Shown one piece after another: positions 26,888 through 35,631 of a DNA stretch of 64,000 nt. The notes beneath the pieces are model-generated. The model saw only the letters and a list, made by a program, of their open reading frames with translations. It searched no databases and was not told where the DNA came from. Numbering within the stretch: the stretch's first letter is position 1; every line of letters begins with the position of its first letter. A program made the translations under genes and the position numbers. The DNA is from Limoniibacter endophyticus (GTDB lineage Bacteria > Pseudomonadota > Alphaproteobacteria > Rhizobiales > Rhizobiaceae): NCBI RefSeq assembly GCF_014652835.1, contig NZ_BMZO01000006.1, forward strand, positions 186,001-250,000, given 5' to 3'.

Positions 26888-26937
26888 GAAAAACAAGCGC
26901 TCACGCATACCGCCGGCGCTGAAGAAGACAACGGGCG

Positions 26938-27777
26938 TCAGTCCTCGACGATCAGTAGCTCGAAGGTAACGCAGACCGTGTTTGCACCCCGGACAATGCG
27001 GCCGGTGAAAATTTTCGGCTCGGTATCGACGACGGCAATGTCGAGGCTTGCTTTCCCATGCTGAACCGTTCCGTCGCGGATATAGAGTTCCGAGGCAATG
27101 GACGCCATATGCTGCCCGTCTTCAAAGTCGCAGCCAACGAGACTGCCGATGCCATGGAGCCTGGCGCTGACGAAACCACTGTGCGTCGTGATCTTTTCTA
27201 CGATTTCGTCGATGGGGGCGTTAGGCTTGATCCGGCAAAGTACAGCGCGTTTTGCCCCGGCAGGGGAGGGGACTTCCGTCTTCACCGGTGTGAAGAGCCT
27301 GAACCTTGTTTCCTCATCTTCAAGCTGATCCATGATCGCGCCATGAATGGCAAGAACATCGACCTCGATGGGAGCTGCAAGCTCCGCATCGAACGGCATC
27401 AGGTGCCCACCCGACTTTTCGCCGTTTGGGTGATCCCAGAGGCCGTGGCAATGCAGAAATGGCTTGCCATCACGGCGTCCAAAGAAAAGTGCAGCCTCAT
27501 TCAGCTTCGAAGGTGCATCGAAGCGTCGCTCCTCGCTATACCAAGCGGCATGGATCCCGTCATTTGAAAGAGCGGGATAGACATAGACCAGTGGATCGAA
27601 CGCGCCGCCTTTCAGATAGACATATGCGCTTTCTATGTCGTTCTCGTCCAGGGCCTCGGTCAACGCATCGCAGATTGGTTTATGCGCGCCAATAGTGATG
27701 CGATGACGCGTTACCGTGCAGGCAAGGGCGGAAGCACGTTCCGGAGTTGCCTGGCCAGGGTGCTGGATATGTCGCAT
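26938..27777 (-). CDS. Tandem PPC/DUF296 domain protein
   Basis: 279 residues from the ATG at 27777, five bases after the SDR stop, with GGAG upstream. Two PPC (DUF296) domains appear to be fused. The first (~20-160) has the GGAFDPLVYVYPALS core and the HCHGLWDHPNGEKSGGHLMP motif, which carries the metal-binding-type histidines. The second (~170-279) has HGIGSLVGCDFEDGQ and ends IVRGANTVCVTFELLIVED. Single PPC domains trimerise and bind DNA or metals in other proteins; the function of catabolic-operon members is not established. It is the last gene of the TRAP/acyl-CoA synthetase operon, so a role in sensing or converting a pathway intermediate is possible. Confidence 0.78.
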   Translation of the reverse strand: MRHIQHPGQATPERASALACTVTRHRITIGAHKPICDALTEALDENDIESAYVYLKGGAFDPLVYVYPALSNDGIHAAWYSEERRFDAPSKLNEAALFFGRRDGKPFLHCHGLWDHPNGEKSGGHLMPFDAELAAPIEVDVLAIHGAIMDQLEDEETRFRLFTPVKTEVPSPAGAKRAVLCRIKPNAPIDEIVEKITTHSGFVSARLHGIGSLVGCDFEDGQHMASIASELYIRDGTVQHGKASLDIAVVDTEPKIFTGRIVRGANTVCVTFELLIVED

Positions 27778-27781
27778 GTGC

Positions 27782-28537
27782 TTACTCCGGGGCGAGGCCG
27801 GCATTGACGAAGCCGCCATCCACTGCCAGTACCTGCCCATTCACATAGGAAGCCTTGTCCGAGAGCAGGAATGACACGGCTTGAGCGATTTCGCGTGAAT
27901 CGCCGTATCGGCCCTGAGGAATGCGTTCATGCCATTGGCGACGCACATCCTCGGTGTGAACCGCACGGGCGAGGGGAGTATCAACGGCGCCGGGGGCGAC
28001 GGCATTGACGCGGATATTGTTGCGGCCAAGCTCGGTGGCGAGAATATAGGTCATTGTGTTTATCGCGCCTTTCGAAGAACCGTAGGCGCTGCGTCCCTTG
28101 TTTCCGGTCAAACCGGAAACAGAAGAAATGTTGACGATGGCTCCGGCTCGCTTGTCTTTCAGCCAGTGACGGGTTGCGGCACGCGCCACGATGAAACTTC
28201 CTGTCACGTTGACGTCGAGGATGCGGCGGAATTCCTCGACGCCGGTATCGACCATAGGCTTGTCGAGACCGATACCGGCGCAGTTGACGATGCCGGTGAG
28301 GCCGCCATCGGTAAAGATGGCATCGAACAGCGCATCGATACCCTTGTCGTCGGTAATATCGATGGCGTGACCAAACTTGCGCGAAATAGCGAGTTCGTCA
28401 CAGGCTTTGTCGAGTGCCTCCTGGGACCGGTCGACGAGATGGACCAGCGCGCCTTCTTCGATCAGCAGGCGGGCAGTTTCGAACCCGATGCCGGATGCGC
28501 CTCCGGTAACCAGGACAGCTTGCTTGTACTGCGTCAT
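27782..28537 (-). CDS. SDR-family NAD(P)-dependent oxidoreductase
   Basis: 251 residues, a classical short-chain dehydrogenase: TGGASGIG nucleotide-binding loop at ~11-18, NCAG (residues ~85-88), catalytic Ser in NISSVSG, YGSSK (Tyr/Lys pair) and the C-terminal VDGGF. The acidic residue after beta-2 (HLVDRS) favours NAD(H). It probably oxidises a hydroxyacyl or alcohol intermediate in the pathway fed by the adjacent acyl-CoA synthetase. It lies nine bases from that gene and four from the PPC gene, inside the same operon. Confidence 0.9.
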   Translation of the reverse strand: MTQYKQAVLVTGGASGIGFETARLLIEEGALVHLVDRSQEALDKACDELAISRKFGHAIDITDDKGIDALFDAIFTDGGLTGIVNCAGIGLDKPMVDTGVEEFRRILDVNVTGSFIVARAATRHWLKDKRAGAIVNISSVSGLTGNKGRSAYGSSKGAINTMTYILATELGRNNIRVNAVAPGAVDTPLARAVHTEDVRRQWHERIPQGRYGDSREIAQAVSFLLSDKASYVNGQVLAVDGGFVNAGLAPE

Positions 28538-28546
28538 GTGCTTCCC

Positions 28547-30211
28547 CTATGCCGAAAGCTTTGCTTCGGGCGCATCGAGTTCGCCACGCGCTGTCAGCTC
28601 CTCGCGGATCATCTTTTTAGTGATCTTGCCGTAGGCAGATTTCGGCAAAGCATCCCAGAACAGGTAACGTTTGGGCAGCTTGTAGCGAGAGACCTTGCCA
28701 TCGAGCCAGGCTGCGAGACCGGCAGCGTCAGCCTTGGCTCCATCAGCGAGAACGCACACTGCAATACCCACTTCGCCCCACACAGGATCCGGGACGCCCA
28801 CGATAGCCACTTCCGAGACATCCGGATGTTGAAGGATCTTTTCTTCGATCTCGCGCGGATAGACGTTGGATCCGCCGGAAATGTACATGTCCGAGGCCCG
28901 GCCCGTAATATAGACAAAGCCGTTTTCATCCATGTGGCCGAGATCGCCCGTGCGGAACCAACCATTGCGGAAGGATTTTTCGTTGGCCTCAGGATTTTGA
29001 TAGTAGCCGGCAAACACTGCTGGACCGATGGCGCAAATCTCGCCACTCTCCCCGAGCTTGACCGGATTACCATTGTCGTCCTGAATTTCCACCTGCATGC
29101 CGGTGCGCTCGAAGCCGCAGGTGCCGATGCGTGCATGTGGACCATCATCTGCATGATGGAATGCCGGAGGTAGCACCGTGATGGCGCCGGTAACCTCACC
29201 AAGGCCGAAATACTGCACCAGAACACATCCCAGCGTCTGCAACGCCTTCTGCTGATCGGCGCGGTACATCGGCGCGCCTGCATAGATCATGTAGCGCAAG
29301 GACGAGCGGTCATACGCATTCACCGAAGGGTGCTCGACCAGCATCTTGACGATGGTGGGCACGGTGAAGAGATTCGTGACTTTCCATTTTTCCACCAGGG
29401 ACCAAACCGTATCCACGTCAAAGCGATCGGAAGGAAGCAGAATGGTCGTCACTCCATGCGCCACCTGACAAAGCTGATGAACGCCTGCGCCATGCGACAG
29501 GGGAGCGACGACAATCGAGGCGTCGTCGAAATTCGTGCCTGGCATCAGGTCACAGAGGTGGTTGGTGACGACGAACGCCATTTGACCATGCGTCAACACG
29601 GCCGCTTTGGGGCGGCCAGTCGTGCCGGAGGTGAAGAAGAACCAGCATGGATCGTCACGATCGACAGCGACAGGATAGACTATCTGGCCAAGGTTGCGCG
29701 CGACGATAGCATCGTAATTTTCGCCGAATGCAGTATCTCCAATGGCAATGGTGAAACGAATATCCGGAGCCTGCTCGCTCAGGGCTTTCGCGTGATCTGG
29801 AAAGGCGGCATTGCAAATAACGCCAGTCGCACCGCTCGCCTGCGCCAGATACGCCACTTCGTCAGGTGTCTGACGAAAGTTTGCCGGCACCCAGACCGCG
29901 CCGGTCCGGAAACAGGCGAACATGGATTCAAACATTTGATTGCAGTTTGAGGACTGGATGAGGATACGATCGCCTTTTGTAACGCCGAATTCCGTCATCA
30001 GAGCATGCGCCATCGCGTTGACGCGTGCTTCCATCTCTTCCCAGCGCCACTGCTGGCCGCCCCAGACCAGCGCGACCTTCTCAGGATGGCGTCGCGCAGC
30101 CTGCGTGAGAAAGTTCGACAGGTTCATGACGCGGGTGGAACAGGGGCGCAGGCCGCCTTTGGGGTCGCTCACGGTCATATTCGTATGCTCCATGTCTACG
30201 ATGCTATTCAT
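28547..30211 (-). CDS. AMP-dependent acyl-CoA synthetase/ligase
   Basis: 554 residues. The adenylate-forming motif is FFTSGTTGRPKAAVLTHG, with further core motifs YFGLGEVTG (A5-like), GWFRTGDLGHMDENGFVYIT (A7), RASDMYISGGSNVYPREIEE (A8) and the acylating lysine in SAYGKITKK near the C-terminus. Such enzymes activate a carboxylic acid to its CoA thioester in the cytoplasm. The gene overlaps the IclR stop by one base (TAATG), and the operon also contains a TRAP transporter, so it likely activates the imported acid. Fatty, aromatic or terpenoid acids cannot be told apart from the sequence. Confidence 0.92.
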   Translation of the reverse strand: MNSIVDMEHTNMTVSDPKGGLRPCSTRVMNLSNFLTQAARRHPEKVALVWGGQQWRWEEMEARVNAMAHALMTEFGVTKGDRILIQSSNCNQMFESMFACFRTGAVWVPANFRQTPDEVAYLAQASGATGVICNAAFPDHAKALSEQAPDIRFTIAIGDTAFGENYDAIVARNLGQIVYPVAVDRDDPCWFFFTSGTTGRPKAAVLTHGQMAFVVTNHLCDLMPGTNFDDASIVVAPLSHGAGVHQLCQVAHGVTTILLPSDRFDVDTVWSLVEKWKVTNLFTVPTIVKMLVEHPSVNAYDRSSLRYMIYAGAPMYRADQQKALQTLGCVLVQYFGLGEVTGAITVLPPAFHHADDGPHARIGTCGFERTGMQVEIQDDNGNPVKLGESGEICAIGPAVFAGYYQNPEANEKSFRNGWFRTGDLGHMDENGFVYITGRASDMYISGGSNVYPREIEEKILQHPDVSEVAIVGVPDPVWGEVGIAVCVLADGAKADAAGLAAWLDGKVSRYKLPKRYLFWDALPKSAYGKITKKMIREELTARGELDAPEAKLSA

Positions 30212-31062
30212 TAGTGCAAGGCCCTCTCCAGCGCGCTGCGCAGCGAGGGACGCTCGGCTTCCTGTTTCAGTTTGAAGGTGCGGGCGAGTTCGGCCTCCAC
30301 CGTGCGGGCCTCGGCCCTGAGGAGTTCTGTCAGCTCACCCTGGCGTTCTGCCTGCATGCGGCTGTCGATGGCGGCGATGCTGAGCGCGCCGGCCAGTTTT
30401 CCGTCCGGAAACAGAACTGCCATGCCCATGCCCCAGGAATTGGCGTAGACGAGGCCCGGATTGAATGCGACGCCGGTTTCGCGCGTAGCATGCACGTCAG
30501 CCCATATCCGGTCGGGATGCAGCTTCGGGAAGCGCTCCATCAACAGCGGACGGTTTATATCGAGGATGAAGGCTATCTCGTCGTCGGGAAGAGAAGCCAA
30601 CATTGCAAGCGACCCGGCACCCACGCCCAAGGGATGCTCGAACCCGGCTTGCAGCGCATGTGTGCGGATGGGGAAGGTACCTTCCTCGCGGTGCAGGCAG
30701 ACGGAATAAGTATCGCGCCGAACGGAAACGAAGCTCGAGTCCTCGGTCTTGCGGGACAGGCGGATGAGGCTCGACATCGACATCTGCAAAAGCCCGTAAC
30801 GACGCGAAGCAAGCGAGCCGAGCACATAGGCTTCCTCGCCGATATAGTAGCGGCGATTGACGATGTTCTGCTCTATCAGTCCCGCGCGGATCAGGGCCAG
30901 GAGAAGGCGACGCACGGTCGGCTTGTTGAGGCCGCTCCGGTCGACGATGGTGGAGAGCGGCATGCCGCGCTCGGCCTGCCGGCTGACGAGCGCCAGAAGC
31001 CGCAGTGCCCGGTCCACGCTTTGTGCACCGGTCAGGTCCTTCTCTGCGCGAGAACTTACCAT
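30211..31062 (-). CDS. IclR-family transcriptional regulator
   Basis: 283 residues from the ATG at 31062, in a TGATG overlap with the preceding SDR gene (the codon before is a TTG). An N-terminal winged helix (~15-80; SVDRALRLLALVSRQAERGM, LSTIVDRSGLNKPTVRRLLL) is followed by the IclR effector domain (~95-265; LGVGAGSLAMLASLPDDE; AVLFPDGKLAGALSIAAIDS). Embedded inside the catabolic operon it serves, so it is likely autoregulated with it. A TCGAAAT-N4-ATTTCGA dyad before the first gene of the operon is a candidate binding site. Confidence 0.93.
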   Translation of the reverse strand: MVSSRAEKDLTGAQSVDRALRLLALVSRQAERGMPLSTIVDRSGLNKPTVRRLLLALIRAGLIEQNIVNRRYYIGEEAYVLGSLASRRYGLLQMSMSSLIRLSRKTEDSSFVSVRRDTYSVCLHREEGTFPIRTHALQAGFEHPLGVGAGSLAMLASLPDDEIAFILDINRPLLMERFPKLHPDRIWADVHATRETGVAFNPGLVYANSWGMGMAVLFPDGKLAGALSIAAIDSRMQAERQGELTELLRAEARTVEAELARTFKLKQEAERPSLRSALERALH

Positions 31063-31865
31063 CAACGTGGCTCCGGAACGGTACAGCTCTGGCCGCCATC
31101 GACAGGGAGGCAGACGCCGGTGATGAACTTTGCCTCATCGGAGGCGAGGAAGAGAGCGGCGTAGGCCACATCCCACGCATCGCCCATCTTGCCACCGGGG
31201 ACCGCAGCACCGCGCCCGGCTACCATCGCTTCGGCTGTCGCATATTGGGTGGAAATCTGCTTGTAGATCAGCGGCGTGTCCATCAAGCCCGGCATGATGC
31301 AATTGGCACGGATCTTCTGTTTCGCATACTGCACGGCCAACGCCACGGTTGCCTGGTTCACGGCTGCCTTGCTGGCGTAGTAGGCGAAATAGGGATAGCC
31401 GGTCCAACGTATCGCGGCGAGCGAGGAGATGTTGACGATGGCTCCGCCGCCGGCCTCGATCATGTGCGGGATGACGCACTTTGTCGTGTGATAAACCGAA
31501 CCCAGATTGATTTTCATCGAGGCTTCGAAGTCCGCTTCCGAAAGCTCGACCGGCCCGTTCATGTGGGTGATGCCGACATTGTTGTGCAGCACGTCGAGCT
31601 TTCCAAAGGCCTTGTGGGCGGCATTGACCGCCTCGCGGGTCGAAGAAAGCGAGGTGACGTCGGCGGCGATGGCAATGGCTTCATTGCCTTCTTCTGCTAT
31701 GATTTCGGCGGTTTCCTGCGCCGCCTCGAACGACAGATCAATGCAGGCAACCTTTGCCCCTTCGCGTGCATAAAGCACTGCCGCGGCCTTGCCATTGCCC
31801 CAGCCCGGACCGGATGATCCTGCACCGAACACGATAGCGCACTTATTCTCTAGACGTTTGTTCAC
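31062..31865 (-). CDS. SDR-family oxidoreductase
   Basis: 267 residues from a GTG at 31865, with GAGG six bases upstream. The cofactor loop is an unusual GAGSSGPGWGNGKA (residues ~14-27) rather than TGxxxGxG, as seen in a subset of SDRs; NNVGITH, NISSLAA, YYASK and the closing VDGGQ are normal. The Asp after beta-2 (CIDLS) suggests NAD. Second dehydrogenase of the TRAP/acyl-CoA synthetase operon, 75 bases after the substrate-binding protein gene and overlapping the regulator by one base. The substrate is unknown. Confidence 0.9.
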   Translation of the reverse strand: MNKRLENKCAIVFGAGSSGPGWGNGKAAAVLYAREGAKVACIDLSFEAAQETAEIIAEEGNEAIAIAADVTSLSSTREAVNAAHKAFGKLDVLHNNVGITHMNGPVELSEADFEASMKINLGSVYHTTKCVIPHMIEAGGGAIVNISSLAAIRWTGYPYFAYYASKAAVNQATVALAVQYAKQKIRANCIMPGLMDTPLIYKQISTQYATAEAMVAGRGAAVPGGKMGDAWDVAYAALFLASDEAKFITGVCLPVDGGQSCTVPEPR

Positions 31866-31940
31866 ACTGGCCTCGAAGCATTGGGAAATCGAGGCCGCGC
31901 CGCTTCCAGCGCAGCCCCCTATTTCAGACGACGCCGGGAA

Positions 31941-32957
31941 TCAGCCGAGATCGGCGTTTGCTGCCTTTTCCAGCGCTGTCCAGGCTTCTTCGCCGAACTT
32001 TTCCTTCCACTGCGCATAGAAGCCGCCGTCGATCAGAACCTGGCGGAATGCTTGCGGGTCCGGATCGGTGAAGGTCATGCCAAGACCTTCCAGCTCGGTA
32101 CGGACCGTCTTGTTGAGTTCTTCCGTATCGGCACGCTGCAGATCGGCATACGCATTGAGATTCTTCGCTACCACTTCGCGAATATCTTCAGGCAGATTTT
32201 CCCAGGCGCGCTTATTCGCCAGGAACCAGAAGCCGTCCCACATATGGTTGGTGATCGCGCAATGCTTCTGCACTTCGTAGAGCTTGGCGGTTGAAGCGAT
32301 GGCGAGCGGATTTTCCTGGCCATCGACCTGACCGGTTGAAAGGGCGGTGTAGACTTCGGCAAAGTTGATGGTGGCTGGCGCCGAACCGAGTGTCTGGAAC
32401 ATGGTGGTCCAGAGCTGGCCGGGAGGGGTTCGGATCTTGAACCCCTTCAGATCATCGGGCGTATTGATCGGCTTGCTGCCGCTGGTGATCTGGCGGAAGC
32501 CATTGTCCCAGATCTTGTCCATGGGCACGAGACCCTTATCTTCGATCTGCTTGCGTGCATATGCTCCAAGTTCGCCGTCCATCGCCGCCCAGACGCTCTT
32601 GTAATCGGGAAAGGCGAAGCCAACGCCGCTGATTGCCGCATTCGGAACGAGCGTTGAAAGGATCAGGGGCGACAGCGAGAAGAACTCGACAGCGCCGCTA
32701 CGCAGCTGCGACAGGGTTTCGGTGTCATTGCCGAGCTGGCTCGATGGAAAGACGTTGATCTGCAGGCGACCGCTGGTCTCTTCGAGAATTTTCGCCGTCG
32801 CTTCATTGAGACGGATGTTGAGCGGGTGCGAGGCCTGAAGATTGTTGGCGAACTTATAGGTGTACTCGGCTGCGCGTGCCTTCGTGTGGAAGGCGGCACC
32901 AAGCGCAATCGCGCCGGTTCCGATCAGCATGGTGCGACGATTAATGGTCATTGTCAT
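31941..32957 (-). CDS. TRAP transporter substrate-binding protein (DctP family)
   Basis: 338 residues. A Tat-like export signal (NRRTMLIGTGAIALGAAFHT, cleavage near ARA-A) precedes a DctP-type domain with the FANNLQASHPLNI opening, the SSQLGNDTETLSQLRSGAVE segment and the substrate-clamping region GFKIRTPPGQLW, containing the arginine that in this family binds the ligand carboxylate. It captures an organic acid in the periplasm and hands it to the DctQM protein encoded upstream. The start has GGAGG nine bases before. A neighbouring acyl-CoA synthetase supports a carboxylic acid as ligand. Confidence 0.93.
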   Translation of the reverse strand: MTMTINRRTMLIGTGAIALGAAFHTKARAAEYTYKFANNLQASHPLNIRLNEATAKILEETSGRLQINVFPSSQLGNDTETLSQLRSGAVEFFSLSPLILSTLVPNAAISGVGFAFPDYKSVWAAMDGELGAYARKQIEDKGLVPMDKIWDNGFRQITSGSKPINTPDDLKGFKIRTPPGQLWTTMFQTLGSAPATINFAEVYTALSTGQVDGQENPLAIASTAKLYEVQKHCAITNHMWDGFWFLANKRAWENLPEDIREVVAKNLNAYADLQRADTEELNKTVRTELEGLGMTFTDPDPQAFRQVLIDGGFYAQWKEKFGEEAWTALEKAANADLG

Positions 32958-33044
32958 TCGAATGTCCTCCGCATTGCAGACAAATGTTCAGATTTCAGAC
33001 TGGCATTTCCGTCAGGCGCGCTCCTCAACACGCCTGACGATTCC

Positions 33045-34913
33045 TTACAGAAGAACGGTGGAGAACCACGGCACGGCGGCAATCGCCAGAAGGCCGAAGA
33101 TCAGCGCACCGATATAGGGCCAGATGGCACCCATGGCTTCGTCGGGAGAGACGTTCCCAATCTTGCATGCAATATAAAAGCCGACGCCGATGGGCGGCGC
33201 GATCAGGCCAATATTCATCGCCGTTACGACGACCATGGAATAGTGCACGTCATTGATGCCGATGGCGCGTGCGATCGGGAACATGATCGGGGCGAGCAAC
33301 ACAATAGCCGGCAAACCTTCGAGAACGCAGCCAAGCAGCATGAAAAGCACGATCGACATGAGCATGAAGGTGAACCAGCCGCCGGGCAAATCCGTCATCA
33401 TGTCCCGCAGCTGGAAGGCAAAGCCCGTCTGCGTCAACGCCCAGGCCATGGCGGCAGCTGTACCCAGAATGAGCAGGATGGCACCGCTCATCGCAGCCGT
33501 TTCAACGAGCATGCGATACATTTTTTTCGGACCGATGCCGCCATAGAGCACCATGCCGATGACGAGAGCGTAGATTACGGCGATGGTCGAGACCTCGGTC
33601 GCCGTGGCCACGCCGCCTGCCACGCTATAGCGGATGATGAAGGGGAGCACGAGAGCGGGTGCGGCTATAAGCGCCGCCTTGCCGATGATGGCCAGCGAGG
33701 GACGCCGCACACCGTCCATGCTTTCTCGTATAGCCTTGAAACGCGCAAGTGCGCAGAGCACGAGCAAGAGCACGATGGCAATGGCGAAACCACTAGTGAA
33801 AAGTGCTGCAATCGATACCCCGGCGACCGAGCCCAGCACGATTAATACGATGCTCGGCGGCACTGTGTCGGCCATGGCGGCGCCGGTGGACAGAAGCGCG
33901 ATCATTTCCTTCGGCTTGTGGCCGCGCCGCTTCATTTCCGGAAAAAGCGCGGGGGCGACTGTTGCCATATCCGAAACTTTCGAGCCGGAAATACCCGACA
34001 CGAGGAAGAGCGAACCCAGCAACACGTAGGACATGCCTGCCTTTACATGCCCAAGCATGGAGGCCAGGAAATCGACGATCGCCTTGCCCATGCCGGTCGC
34101 ATCAAGGATGCAACCGAGGAATACGAAGACGGGAACCGAGAGCAGGATGAGACTCGACATGCCTTCATCCATGCGGCTCACCATGACGACGAGCGGCATG
34201 GAAGTCGTAAAGCTCAAAAAGGCCAGTGTTCCGATACCGAAACAGAAGGCAATGGGCACTCCGAGCGCCAGGCAGAAAGCGGCGCCAGTGACGAGAAATA
34301 TCAGGATATTATAGTTGCCGAGCGAGGAAAGGCTGGGCGAAACCAGCCATAGTAGCGCCGTGATACCGCCCACAAACGCAACCGAGGTGATGAAATCGAC
34401 AGGCTTCGCTGTCTTGAGCAGGCGCGCCGCGACCAGGAGCAACATCAGCGCCATGCCAACCGCAAGGGCTGATACGCGGTACCCGACGGGAATGTTGAGC
34501 GCCGAGGATGTGATATCCATTTCACCGATGGCATATTCAACCGCGTGCGGCAGGAGAATGCCCAGAAATGTGGCGATCAGCACAAGCCCTAGCGTTTCTG
34601 CGAAAGCTTTGGCCTTCTCGCCCAAGGAATTGAGGAAGATCGTGAGGCGTAGATGCTCGCTTCGATCAATGGCGATCGCGGCACCCAGCATGGCGAGCCA
34701 AAGAAAGGCGATCGATGCTGCTTCGTCGATCCATATAACCGGGTAGTGAAAAACGTAGCGCGAAATGACGCCGGCAAGCAGCAAGCCGATAATGGCGACC
34801 AGTAATATTGCCGACACGACTTCCACGGGGCGCATAAAGCGGGAGCCCGAGTGGGCTTCCGGGGTTTCGGCGACGGTGATGAACTCCATCGTCTCCGGAC
34901 CGGCATTTGCCAT
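33045..34913 (-). CDS. TRAP transporter permease, DctQ-DctM fusion
   Basis: 622 residues. The small DctQ domain (four segments, ~28-165; contains SRYVFHYPVIWIDEAASIAF) is joined through an extra hydrophobic stretch (~175-195) to the large DctM domain (~200-620), recognised by LFLVSGISGSKVSDMATVAP, TGAAMADTVPPSIVLIVLGS and the closing IAPPIGVGFYIACKIG. It drives sodium-coupled import with the DctP protein encoded next. First gene of the seven-gene operon, with a strong GAGGAGG nine bases before the ATG and ~315 bases of leader upstream. Confidence 0.94.
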   Translation of the reverse strand: MANAGPETMEFITVAETPEAHSGSRFMRPVEVVSAILLVAIIGLLLAGVISRYVFHYPVIWIDEAASIAFLWLAMLGAAIAIDRSEHLRLTIFLNSLGEKAKAFAETLGLVLIATFLGILLPHAVEYAIGEMDITSSALNIPVGYRVSALAVGMALMLLLVAARLLKTAKPVDFITSVAFVGGITALLWLVSPSLSSLGNYNILIFLVTGAAFCLALGVPIAFCFGIGTLAFLSFTTSMPLVVMVSRMDEGMSSLILLSVPVFVFLGCILDATGMGKAIVDFLASMLGHVKAGMSYVLLGSLFLVSGISGSKVSDMATVAPALFPEMKRRGHKPKEMIALLSTGAAMADTVPPSIVLIVLGSVAGVSIAALFTSGFAIAIVLLLVLCALARFKAIRESMDGVRRPSLAIIGKAALIAAPALVLPFIIRYSVAGGVATATEVSTIAVIYALVIGMVLYGGIGPKKMYRMLVETAAMSGAILLILGTAAAMAWALTQTGFAFQLRDMMTDLPGGWFTFMLMSIVLFMLLGCVLEGLPAIVLLAPIMFPIARAIGINDVHYSMVVVTAMNIGLIAPPIGVGFYIACKIGNVSPDEAMGAIWPYIGALIFGLLAIAAVPWFSTVLL

Positions 34914-35228
34914 AATGGTTCCTCCTCATTTCCGGAGAATCGCCCGCACGACCGGTTCTTTTTTGGGCAAGCAAACCCATGCGTCGAAATGAGGATTTCG
35001 AGCGTGCAAAAGAATCCATTCGTTCCGCGAAATTATCCGGAACTCCTCCCACAGCGGACCAACTCCCCTTGGACCGCCGACTTCTCAGGTCCATCACATG
35101 AACCTGTAAATCTCCATAAGCTAAGTGGTGGCATAGAAAGTCATATGGCGCAAGCATACGCGCACTATTTTTCGATCCACATTATGGACCAAGTGAAAGA
35201 ACAGGATTTGCTTCGGCTAAGCTTCGCG
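34914..35228. other. Leader region of the TRAP/acyl-CoA operon
   Basis: 315 bases between the DUF454 gene and dctQM, both minus strand. It contains the TCGAAAT-GAGG-ATTTCGA dyad (34984-35001); no other gene is apparent. The GC content falls towards 35130-35200, where a promoter would be expected. Confidence 0.5.
34984..35001 (-). promoter_or_regulatory. IclR-like operator dyad
   Basis: TCGAAAT (34984-34990) and ATTTCGA (34995-35001) are perfect arms separated by GAGG, ~70 bases upstream of the dctQM ATG. The GAAAT/ATTTC core resembles the dyad recognised by IclR itself in enterobacteria, and this operon encodes an IclR-family protein. Assignment is inference. Confidence 0.5.
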
Positions 35229-35627
35229 TCAGCCAGCCACGCCGGATGGTCGGGTCAGGATGAAGACGGTACAGCCTAGCATGAAGGTCGCGACGACCAA
35301 AGCCAACCAGACATCCGGCCCGACTGTGACGAAAAAGACTAGATAGCCGAAGGCGATGCCTGCACAGGCGAGACGTTTGGAGGCGGGAGAGATTGCGCCG
35401 TGTTTTTGCCAGCGCAGCAGCGGTGGCCCGAAGCGTGGATGATCCAGCAGCCAGGTTTCGAGTTTCGGTGAAGACCGGCCGAAAGCCCAGACGGCGACGA
35501 TAAAAAAAATCGTGGAGGGCATTATCGGTAAAAAGGCGCCGATCACGCCGAATGCGACCATAAGCAGACCGAGTAGAAGGAAGAGGGCACGGAATTTTGC
35601 CGGTCGCGCGCCGCTCGGATCAGACAT
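35229..35627 (-). CDS. DUF454 (YbaN-type) inner-membrane protein
   Basis: 132 residues with three or four hydrophobic segments (~12-32, FLLLGLLMVAFGVIGAFLPI; ~33-48; ~84-125). The family signature LGxxGxxLPxxPxxxFFI is present as GVIGAFLPIMPSTIFFIVAV, followed by WAFGRSSPKLETWLLDHPRF. DUF454 proteins are of unknown function, but they often sit beside heme or iron-uptake genes. Here the gene starts four bases after the heme oxygenase stop, so the two are co-transcribed. Confidence 0.88.
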   Translation of the reverse strand: MSDPSGARPAKFRALFLLLGLLMVAFGVIGAFLPIMPSTIFFIVAVWAFGRSSPKLETWLLDHPRFGPPLLRWQKHGAISPASKRLACAGIAFGYLVFFVTVGPDVWLALVVATFMLGCTVFILTRPSGVAG

Positions 35628-35631
35628 GATA

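Noticed and set aside
27929-29173. A 414-codon plus-strand frame opposite the SDR and acyl-CoA synthetase genes.
   Set aside because: Fully antisense to two enzymes with intact motifs; no domain, no start context.
30214-31164. A 316-codon plus-strand frame opposite the IclR gene.
   Set aside because: Antisense to a clear IclR protein; composition-driven.
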